Source: Gemmatimonadaceae bacterium
GTDB taxonomy: Bacteria > Gemmatimonadota > Gemmatimonadetes > Gemmatimonadales > Gemmatimonadaceae
NCBI GenBank assembly: GCA_020852815.1
Contig: JADZAN010000041.1
Coordinates: 1-37,499 of the forward strand
Direction of reading: 5' to 3'
DNA: 37,499 nt
A program made the position numbers and the translations under genes. Within the stretch, counting starts at the first letter, position 1. Each line of letters starts with the position of its first letter. This document shows positions 31,496-37,499 of this stretch, piece after piece. A model generated the notes under the pieces. That model worked only from the letters and a program-made list of their open reading frames with translations. It did not search any database and was not told the DNA's origin.

Positions 31496-32485
31496 CTACT
31501 TCTTGCTCACCAGCGTCTTCTTGATCCACCCCTCCGCGCTGGCCCCCTGCACCTTGAGGAAGCCGTCCTTCTCCTCGCCCAGGTAGACGAGTTCGTCGAC
31601 CTTCTTCACCGTGCCGGCGACCTTGGCTGCGTCCTGCGGCGCCGAGAAGACCTTGACGTTGTCGATCTTGGGGAAGAGGACGTCGCCCTCGTTGTAGACG
31701 GAGCCGGCCTTCGGCGCCTCGCCGCTCGACAGTTTGGACGGATCGAACTTCTCGGCGCGCGCCATCATCGTCGCATCGTCCTTGAGCTGCTTGATGACGT
31801 TGTTGTAGTTGTCCATGTACGACGCGGCGATGACCTTGCCTTCGGCGGTGCTGGTGTAGGCGCCGGCCCCGCCGACCACGCCGCCGGCCCAGCCGAACAT
31901 GCCGAGGGAGAAGTCGGTCTTCCTGGCCTTGCCCTCGGCAGCTGCAACCTGGACCGTGGTGCGCGCGTCGGCGATGAGGATGGTCGTCGAGGCTTCCTTG
32001 AACTTGACGCCGCCGCCTAACGCGCCAATGCCACCCAGGCGGCGGCCGATCCCCGCGATGGCGCCGCCGGCGCCCCCGGCGTTGTTATCGACCACCTGGA
32101 TGGCCGGGTTCATGACGAAGTCGGCGAGGATCATCTGCCCTTTCCCCATGTTGGAACCGGCCTGCGCCTCGCCGTCGCCCGCGAGCTCGCGCTCGCCCTT
32201 CATCACCGCCATCCCGGCGCCGCGCTCCAGCACCACGAAGCACTTGGACTGCTGCACCATCATGCGTAGCAGCGCGGTGGGGGAGCCTAGCGAGTAGCGC
32301 GCGAAGTACTGCATGTACTCGGCCTTGGGCTCGGCCAGGGCGATGGTCCCGATGGGGCGATCGCACTTCTCGAGCTGGTCCTTCGACTTGTCCTGCGCCT
32401 GCGCGAACGAAGGGGAGAGCGACGTGGCGAGGGCGAGCAGCGCAGGGGCAAACGGGAGGCGTGAGGGGCGGCGGGGGAGGGTCAT
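31496..32485 (-). CDS. Exported CsgG-like protein with C-terminal SH3-like domain
   Basis: A 329-residue exported protein from the ATG at 32485 (GGAG shortly upstream on the minus strand; a longer start at 32524 would bury the signal). The signal peptide is about 1-30, ending SPSFAQAQ. The middle part has GDGEAQAGSNMGKGQMILADFVMNP-type segments, an Ala/Gly-rich stretch (GGAGGAIAGIGRRLGGIG), then FKEASTTILIADARTTVQVAAAEG. This order (oligomerising surface, Gly-rich loop, strand with DARTT) resembles the CsgG/curli-assembly family. The last 60 residues (DVLFPKIDNVKVFSAPQDA to EGWIKKTLV) look like a bacterial SH3-type domain. No lipobox Cys is present where CsgG would have one. Predicted periplasmic or outer-membrane; function unknown. 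Confidence 0.7.
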   Translation of the reverse strand: MTLPRRPSRLPFAPALLALATSLSPSFAQAQDKSKDQLEKCDRPIGTIALAEPKAEYMQYFARYSLGSPTALLRMMVQQSKCFVVLERGAGMAVMKGERELAGDGEAQAGSNMGKGQMILADFVMNPAIQVVDNNAGGAGGAIAGIGRRLGGIGALGGGVKFKEASTTILIADARTTVQVAAAEGKARKTDFSLGMFGWAGGVVGGAGAYTSTAEGKVIAASYMDNYNNVIKQLKDDATMMARAEKFDPSKLSSGEAPKAGSVYNEGDVLFPKIDNVKVFSAPQDAAKVAGTVKKVDELVYLGEEKDGFLKVQGASAEGWIKKTLVSKK

Positions 32486-32680
32486 GGGGAGGCTCCGGGT
32501 AGGGTGGACCAGCGCCCTGAGCACCGATCCACTCCCCGTTGCGCGAAAGCTCTCGTCCGGCTGTCATCGTCGGCGCGCCGACCGGTCGACCGCACCGCCG
32601 CAGCTGCGGATTCTCCCCTCGCGGCGCGCCTTTAGGGTGCCGCGCCGCTTAGGAACTCGCCGCGGCGCCGCCGCACACGC

Positions 32681-33571
32681 TCACTTCACATTCGCCCGGA
32701 AGAACGCCACCGTCCGCTCCCACGCCAGCTTGGCCGCCGCCGCGTCATAGCGCGGCGTGGTGTCGTTGTTGAAGCCGTGCTGCGTCCCCGGATACAGGTA
32801 GCGCTCGTACTTCACGTTGGCCGCCTGCAGCGCCTTCTCGAAATCAGGCCAGCTGGCGTTGATGCGCGGGTCGTTCTCCGCCGACTGCACCAACAACGGA
32901 CAGCGAATCTTCGGGACGTCTTCCAGGTTGGGCGCCGAGCCGTAGAACGCGACGCCGCCGGACAGGTCGGTGCCGAGCCGTGTGGCGAGGTAGTTCACCA
33001 TCCCGCCGCCGTAGCAGAAGCCGACGGCGCCGACCTTCCCGGTGCACTCGGCGCGCCCCTTGAGGAAGGAGGCGGCGGCAACGAAGTCCTCGCGTGTCTT
33101 GGCTTGCTCCAGCTTGGGGAACAGCTCGCGCGCCTTGTCCTCGTCCCCCGGATAGCCTCCCAGCGGGAAGAGGGCGTCAGGTGCAAAGGCGACGAAGCCG
33201 TCGAGCGCCAGGCGCCGCGCGATGTCTTCGATGTGCGGGTTGAGGCCGCGGTTCTCGTGGACCACGACAATCGCCGGCAGTTTGCCGGTCGCGTTGGCGG
33301 GCCGACACACGTACGCCTTGATCGTGCCGTTACCCTTGGGCGAGGCGACCTCGACCACTTCGGTCTTCAGCCGCTGGTCATCCTTGGGCACCTGCTGTGC
33401 TTCGGCGAACTTCGGGCTGAGCGAGTCGAGCAACATGCCGGCGGTGATGCCGCCCACGGCAAACTTGGTCGCGCGGTCGAGAAAGCCGCGGCGATCGATG
33501 GCGCCGTGCACGTACTGGTCGAAGATGAGCAGTAGTTCCTGGTCGAAGTCCTGCGCCGTCTTGCGTTCCAT
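32681..33571 (-). CDS. Dienelactone hydrolase-family protein, possibly Tat-exported
   Basis: A 296-residue alpha/beta hydrolase. Catalytic triad candidates are C186 in GFCYGGG, D234 in ENDPRIN and H265 in GTQHGFNN, the Cys-Asp-His arrangement of dienelactone hydrolases. IVVVHENRGLNPHI near 101-114 is the other family signature. The N-terminal 60 residues are an extension with twin arginine RRGFL (28-32) followed by a hydrophobic stretch (FAVGGITAGMLL), which could be a Tat signal placed after an unusually long n-region, as in the YghX-like group. GGGGAG lies upstream of the ATG at 33571. Reaction in the type family is lactone ring opening; substrate here unknown. It stands next to the composition change at about 33.6 kb. 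Confidence 0.88.
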   Translation of the reverse strand: MERKTAQDFDQELLLIFDQYVHGAIDRRGFLDRATKFAVGGITAGMLLDSLSPKFAEAQQVPKDDQRLKTEVVEVASPKGNGTIKAYVCRPANATGKLPAIVVVHENRGLNPHIEDIARRLALDGFVAFAPDALFPLGGYPGDEDKARELFPKLEQAKTREDFVAAASFLKGRAECTGKVGAVGFCYGGGMVNYLATRLGTDLSGGVAFYGSAPNLEDVPKIRCPLLVQSAENDPRINASWPDFEKALQAANVKYERYLYPGTQHGFNNDTTPRYDAAAAKLAWERTVAFFRANVK

Positions 33572-33744
33572 TTAGATGAACTCCCCTGGTCAACTGGCCA
33601 AAGCAAAAATCAACCTGACACTGCGGCCACCCTTCGACGGGGGCCTGGCCGCCGGTCTGGACCAAACCGCGCATCGGTGGTCAGCGCGCCAAAGTCGAGG
33701 GCATCAGCGCATTCAGACCTCAGGTTACTTCAGGTTGATGATGG
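33572..33744. other. Gap at the change of base composition
   Basis: Intergenic stretch between two minus-strand genes. It holds a 10-bp inverted repeat with far-apart arms, ATCAACCTGA (33609-33618) and TCAGGTTGAT (33730-33739). To its left codon use is the extreme GC-rich type of the first 32 kb, with frequent CGTTAGGC; to its right it is milder. No integrase, tRNA or transposase is seen. Confidence 0.5.
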
Positions 33745-35037
33745 CTAGAACCCGCCGCCGGGCGGCCGTGGTACGGCCGTGCGCGCACCGGAATCGCTGC
33801 TTGAACCGCTCGAGCCGCCAGATGAGCTACCAGTTGAGCCGCCGGAGTAGCCCTGCGACGAGACGCCGCTGGTGCCGCCGGAACTGGCGCCCGACCTGCC
33901 GGCGCTCGAGCTGTAGTCGTTGCTGCCGGTACGAATCGGTTCGCTCTCGCGCGGACGCACCTGCGTGTAGCCGCGACCGTTGACCACCCGGCCTTCGACC
34001 TGGGCCGTGCCAGCCTCCGGAGCCGGATTCACGCTGACCCAACCGCTCGGGTAGTAATTACCGTAGTAGTTGCCGTAACCGTAATTGCCGTAAAGCGGGT
34101 TGTAGTACGGCGAATACATCGACCCGCACGCCGAGTAGTAGCTGCGGTAGCCGTAACCGCTGTAGCCATAGCAGTCGGCAAAGGCGCTGCCCATCAGGAA
34201 CGGCGACAGGAACGGGTCGTAGAAGCTGCCGGCCATTGAGATGCCGACCGGCGCGGACGAGCCGTAGTTGCTGCGGCGTTCGACCACGAAGCGCTGCGGA
34301 AAGGCGAGACCGATCATCAAATCGATCACCGTTTCGGAAACGCCGGCATCGGCCAACGCGACCAGCGACTTCTTATTGAGGTCGAACCGGCCCTTGGCCT
34401 CGGCAATCGCGGCCTGCACGGCCTCGGCCGGCATCTTGGCGCTGGCTTCGATCACATCGGCGACATTCCACAACATGTCGTCGGCCGTGGGTGTGCGCGC
34501 CATGCCGCCGACGACCACCTGCATGACCGGCGAGCCATCGGCCAGAGTCTGGTTGAAAGCGCGGCGATAGCGCTGGACGCGCACGGCCCGGTCGCCGCCG
34601 CCCTCGACCAACTGCACGTTGATCCACGACGGTCCCGGGTTCAGGAACGCGATGCTCGACACCGTGCGCGCCGGCTCAGTGCCGCACGTCACTTCGGTTC
34701 GCCGGAACAGGCGCTGGCCATCGCGCGACCATTCCGCCCGCTCAGTGCCCGCGCATTCCTGGTCGCTGATCGGCCGCGTGATCCCGTCTGCCTGCAGCCG
34801 TTCGGCGCCGCCATCGACCGTACTGATCACGGTTTGCAGGCGCACCCCAGGCGTGTCGGGCGTGATGCAGAGTCGCGCGCCGGTGCCGGCCGGGTCGTCT
34901 TCAAGCCGCCAGCAGCCCAGCCAATTGGCAAAGCGAGCATCGACCTGTGCCGTCGGCGCCGGGGCCGGGGCGGCCGGCGCCTGCGCATATGCCACGCCGG
35001 TGGCCATTGAGAACGCGAGAACCAATGTCGTTGTCAT
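33745..35037 (-). CDS. Exported Tyr/Gly-rich protein with Ser-rich tail, unknown
   Basis: A 430-residue exported protein. The ATG at 35037 follows GGAG on the minus strand. Signal peptide about 1-19 (VLAFSMATGVAYAQA). Residues 30-170 form a beta-rich domain (WLGCWRLEDDPAG, LCITPDTPGV, AEWSRDGQRLFRRTEV), probably lipocalin-like or a similar exported domain with paired Cys. Residues about 180-245 are helical (DVIEASAKMPAEAVQAAI, LVALADAGVSETVIDLMI). Residues about 275-335 are rich in Tyr, Gly and Asn (YGYGNYYGNYYP), and the last 60 are Ser/Gly (SGGSTGSSSGGSSG). Proteins of this layout are, from memory, common in Vicinamibacteria. It follows the outer-membrane barrel gene by 39 bases, so the two are probably co-transcribed. 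Confidence 0.75.
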   Translation of the reverse strand: MTTTLVLAFSMATGVAYAQAPAAPAPAPTAQVDARFANWLGCWRLEDDPAGTGARLCITPDTPGVRLQTVISTVDGGAERLQADGITRPISDQECAGTERAEWSRDGQRLFRRTEVTCGTEPARTVSSIAFLNPGPSWINVQLVEGGGDRAVRVQRYRRAFNQTLADGSPVMQVVVGGMARTPTADDMLWNVADVIEASAKMPAEAVQAAIAEAKGRFDLNKKSLVALADAGVSETVIDLMIGLAFPQRFVVERRSNYGSSAPVGISMAGSFYDPFLSPFLMGSAFADCYGYSGYGYRSYYSACGSMYSPYYNPLYGNYGYGNYYGNYYPSGWVSVNPAPEAGTAQVEGRVVNGRGYTQVRPRESEPIRTGSNDYSSSAGRSGASSGGTSGVSSQGYSGGSTGSSSGGSSGSSSDSGARTAVPRPPGGGF

Positions 35038-35076
35038 GGTCGGTCTCCGTGTGAGGCAGTCTGCGTCATCTGCGGG

Positions 35077-35874
35077 CTAAAACCGGATGTGGAGTCCGGC
35101 GCCCAACCGGAATCCGCCGAGGTCGATGGCTTCAAAATCGATAAAGTCAGTGCCGAGCGTGGCCTTGGACCAGGTATAGCGCCCTTCCAGGGACATGAAC
35201 ATCCGCCGGTAGACCTGGATGTCGGTGCCGCCGAACACATGCGCGGACGGCGCCCAGCCGTCAGACTGGAACGATTCGGTGAACACCCGACTGTCGCTGA
35301 AGTCGACAAAATCGCCCACCTGCTTGAACAGGTAGTTGGTCAGTCCGCCGCCGGCGCCGAGGTAGGGCACGAAGGTCGAGGGAATCCAGGCGAATCGGCT
35401 GATCGACCGCCCCCGCGGAATCAGCGCAAGTCTCGCCGCGCCAAACATGCCCGACCGGCGCAGCGAAGTCTCCTGCTGAATCGGCAAGTTGCGGTTGTCA
35501 ACAAACGCCCGATACTCGGACGGCGTCGACGACTTGGCGACGTCGAAGCCGGCGACGACATCGAGGCGCGGGGTGAGGTTGAATGCGACTTCGACGCCAA
35601 AGCCCGGTGCGTTGAACGACGACTTCTCCAGTGTCAACTGGTCAGTGACGAAGTCGTAAAGGTCGGACCCGGCACTGGCGAACACCCAGTCGCCGCGTAC
35701 GCCGACACTCACCCGGGGCCGGCCGAGCAGGAAGTCGGGACTGGACGGAGCCTGGAAACTACCGGACGGAGGTGACGAAACTTGCGCCGCGGCTGGAGCG
35801 GGCAACCAGATCAGCGATAGGGTGGCCCCCGCACTCACCAAGAAACCGCGGATGCGCCGGCCGTTGTGAGCCAT
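35077..35874 (-). CDS. Small outer-membrane beta-barrel protein
   Basis: A 265-residue predicted outer-membrane protein from the ATG at 35874 (GAGGTAG upstream on the minus strand); a longer frame upstream has no signal. Signal peptide about 1-31, ending PAPAAAQV. After it, alternating strands typical of an OmpA/OmpW-like barrel: RVSVGVRGDWVFASAG, GFGVEVAFNLTPRLDVVAGF, FVPYLGAGGGLTNYLF, AHVFGGTDIQVYRRMFMSLEGRY, and the last strand FRLGAGLHIRF with the terminal Phe expected for barrel assembly. It is divergent from the HExxH gene with a 115-base gap, and the Tyr/Gly-rich gene follows it. Confidence 0.85.
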   Translation of the reverse strand: MAHNGRRIRGFLVSAGATLSLIWLPAPAAAQVSSPPSGSFQAPSSPDFLLGRPRVSVGVRGDWVFASAGSDLYDFVTDQLTLEKSSFNAPGFGVEVAFNLTPRLDVVAGFDVAKSSTPSEYRAFVDNRNLPIQQETSLRRSGMFGAARLALIPRGRSISRFAWIPSTFVPYLGAGGGLTNYLFKQVGDFVDFSDSRVFTESFQSDGWAPSAHVFGGTDIQVYRRMFMSLEGRYTWSKATLGTDFIDFEAIDLGGFRLGAGLHIRF

Positions 35875-35989
35875 AGCTACTACCTCGCGAAGCGGGCACC
35901 TGCTGGCGAAGAGCCTGCTCTCATCAAGGGTAGCAGAAAAGGGGCAGCCGGCGCAGGCCGCCGGCGACCGTCCCGTCATACAGTTAGGC

Positions 35990-36985
35990 ATGCGACCGAC
36001 AGCGCTGATTGTGTTCGCCCTCACGGTGATTGGCCAGTCCGTGGTGCCGGCCGCCTCGGCGGTCCGGCAGCCGGCGTCCATTTTCCGGTTTCAGTCGGAC
36101 GGCTTCTGGCTGAATCTCCACCACTTCCTCTACGTGCTCGGCCGGGCCGAGGCGGGATTTCCCGATCGCCAGCGCCGGGCGGTGATCGATGCCCCCACCG
36201 ATCAGGCCCGCGTCCTGCCGAGCCTGTCTGAAGATGACCGCCGCGTGTGGACGGCCACGGTCACCGCCTATAGCAAGGGGCTCAGCCTGAAAGACACGGC
36301 CCTCGACCAGGAACTGATGGCTGTGACGACCGCGATGCAACGGCGGGATGATGCCGAACCCGCGACGGCCCGGATCGATCCGGGCCTCGCCGCGCTGCTG
36401 GAACAGGCAGCACCGGTGTATCGCAAGGCGTGGTGGCCGGCGCACCAGCAGGCGAACCGGAGCGAGGTGCGCGAGTTGGAAGGTCTCGTCGCCCAGCATG
36501 GTCCGGCGATCGTCAGCTACATCACGCGCGTCTACCAGGAACGGTGGCCGGCAGATGGCTTCCCGGTCCATGTGACCGCCTACACCAACTGGACCGGTGC
36601 GTATTCCACCGGCGACCGGCTCCTCGTGGTGTCCAGTGTCGACCCCGGTACGAAAGGCCTGTTGGGATTGGAGATTGTGTTTCACGAGGCGATGCATCAA
36701 TGGGATGACGCGATGCTGAGACGGGTGCGAAGGTTGGCGACCAACAATGCCACCGCGCCGGTATCCGACCTGCTCACCCACGCGCTTATTTTCTACACCG
36801 CCGGCGAAGCGGTGCGCGCCCTCGCGCCCGGCCACGTGCCGTACGCGGAGTGGTACGGCTTCTGGCAACAGCGGGAGCTTGGCGCGTTCAAGACCGCCCT
36901 CGATACGTCGTGGAAACCGTACCTCCAGGGCCAGGGTACGCTGGACCAGGCGCTTACGGCGCTGCTGAAGGTGCCGACAGGCTAA
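35990..36985 (+). CDS. Exported HExxH putative metalloprotease
   Basis: A 331-residue protein with a signal peptide (about 1-24, ending VPAASA). The active-site motif is VFHEAMHQWDD: H232, E233 and H236 form HExxH. A second acidic segment, HALIFYTAGEAVRAL, about 35 residues later could supply a third zinc ligand (E in GEAVRAL), as in gluzincins. I do not recognise the family by name; the middle (VHVTAYTNWTGAYSTGDRLLVVSS) is the strand region usual before such a helix. Predicted periplasmic. Its stop (TAA at 36983-36985) lies inside the end of the convergent MFS gene, a 32-base overlap. Confidence 0.75.
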   Translation: MRPTALIVFALTVIGQSVVPAASAVRQPASIFRFQSDGFWLNLHHFLYVLGRAEAGFPDRQRRAVIDAPTDQARVLPSLSEDDRRVWTATVTAYSKGLSLKDTALDQELMAVTTAMQRRDDAEPATARIDPGLAALLEQAAPVYRKAWWPAHQQANRSEVRELEGLVAQHGPAIVSYITRVYQERWPADGFPVHVTAYTNWTGAYSTGDRLLVVSSVDPGTKGLLGLEIVFHEAMHQWDDAMLRRVRRLATNNATAPVSDLLTHALIFYTAGEAVRALAPGHVPYAEWYGFWQQRELGAFKTALDTSWKPYLQGQGTLDQALTALLKVPTG

Positions 36986-37499
36986 GCGCGAGACTCGCGC
37001 CAATCACCAGGACGCCAGCCAGCGTCAACAGGCCGCCTTCGAAGCGGCCAGTCGCGTCGCGGACCCAGCCGATCAGGAATGGACCCGCGAAGCCGCCGAT
37101 GTTGCCGATCGAGTTGACAATGGCCAACCCGCCGGCGGCGGCGGTCCCGCGGAGGAATGCGGTGGGCATGGCCCAGAAGGGTCCCAAGGCGCCCCAGATT
37201 CCGAACGCCGCGATTGACAGCATCAGCAACGACACCGCGGCGGTTTGCGGCGCAACCACGGTCAGTACGAACCCAGCGGCGCCGATCAGGCAGGGTACCG
37301 CCACATGCCAGCGACGCTCGGCTTTGGCGTCGGATCGCGATCCGACCACCACCAACCCGATGGTCGCCGCGACGTAGGGGATGGCCGTCAGCAGAATCAC
37401 CGTCGCCGAGCTGAGGCCGCCGGTCGCCTGCACGATCTGCGGCAGCCAGAAGCTCACCCCGTAGAACGCCATCACGATGCAGAAGTAGAGCGCGGCCAG
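36954..37499 (-). CDS. MFS transporter, C-terminal part (runs off the window)
   Basis: The last 181 residues of a major facilitator superfamily carrier; the N-terminal half lies beyond the right edge, so the ATG at 37472-37474 is internal. About five hydrophobic helices are visible: YFCIVMAFYGVSFWLPQI, VILLTAIPYVAATIGLVVV, AVPCLIGAAGFVLTVVA, SLLMLSIAAFGIWGALGPF and, after AAAGGLAIVNSIGNIGGFAGPFLIG, a final LTLAGVLVIGASLAL. The VGSRSDAKAERR loop (G-x-x-S-D-x-x-x-x-R-R) is the cytoplasmic signature between helices 8 and 9, and the sequence resembles the anion:cation symporter (ACS) group that carries organic acids. It ends with TAA at 36954. Confidence 0.88.
   Translation of the reverse strand: MAALYFCIVMAFYGVSFWLPQIVQATGGLSSATVILLTAIPYVAATIGLVVVGSRSDAKAERRWHVAVPCLIGAAGFVLTVVAPQTAAVSLLMLSIAAFGIWGALGPFWAMPTAFLRGTAAAGGLAIVNSIGNIGGFAGPFLIGWVRDATGRFEGGLLTLAGVLVIGASLALSLSAPSAAP

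Noticed and set aside
1-37499. tRNA, rRNA or riboswitch genes
   Set aside because: I looked through the intergenic gaps and saw no cloverleaf, conserved rRNA word or riboswitch core; small RNAs cannot be ruled out by eye.

Overview
The window is a 37.5 kb piece of a GC-rich bacterial genome. Bases 1 to about 33.6 kb look like a member of the Gemmatimonadota. This is inferred from the gene families together: a SusC/RagA-SusD pair, a large secreted Asp-box (VPS10/sortilin-like) protein, secreted amidohydrolases in tandem, PadR regulators next to ADOP-type (MacB/FtsX-like) permeases, and very GC-rich codon use. From about 33.6 kb to the right edge the base and codon use is less extreme and the proteins (a Tyr/Gly/Ser-rich exported protein, a small outer-membrane beta-barrel, an HExxH protein, an MFS carrier) look more like Acidobacteriota of the Vicinamibacteria type. 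This could be a transferred block or an assembly join, and any reading that links the two parts should allow for that.

Layout, left to right. 1-542: no gene seen; two copies of a REP-like palindrome and a long C-rich tract. 543-3108: a two-component pair (response regulator with a LuxR-type output, then a membrane histidine kinase). 3141-3999 (minus): two fused gene remnants, a nucleotidyltransferase-like C-terminus and an MmeI-like restriction-methylation N-terminus. 4092-4197: a hairpin and five 19-bp tandem units. 4293-7712: secreted Asp-box protein, ended by a strong hairpin. 7908-8444 (minus): small lipoprotein. 8754-9554: metzincin-type zinc protease. 9729-14079: SusC-like TonB receptor and SusD-like lipoprotein. 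14302-15516: DUF4143 AAA ATPase with a palindrome against its start codon. 15615-17408: exported CocE/NonD-type hydrolase. 17430-18988 (minus): PadR regulator and a one-TM protein with an ADOP-like prefix. 19135-19776: 183-bp repeats. 20069-20602: SET-domain protein. 20790-25180: two overlapping exported amidohydrolase-family genes. 25201-28303 (minus): PadR plus ADOP permease, divergent from a second ADOP permease (28510-30975). 31061-31486: a second SET-domain protein. 31496-32485 (minus): CsgG-like exported protein. 32681-33571 (minus): dienelactone hydrolase-family protein. 33745-35874 (minus): exported Tyr/Gly-rich protein and outer-membrane barrel. 35990-36985: exported HExxH protein. 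36954-37499 (minus): C-terminal part of an MFS carrier that runs off the right edge.

The common theme is the cell envelope and nutrient acquisition: export, outer-membrane uptake, peptide or polymer hydrolysis, and efflux-like permeases under PadR control. The least expected signal is at DNA level. The octamer CGTTAGGC (or its complement) occurs 13 times, always inside genes and always so that it is read as Leu-Gly with the very rare TTA codon or as Pro-Asn. I saw no tRNA, rRNA, CRISPR array, transposase or complete insertion sequence.
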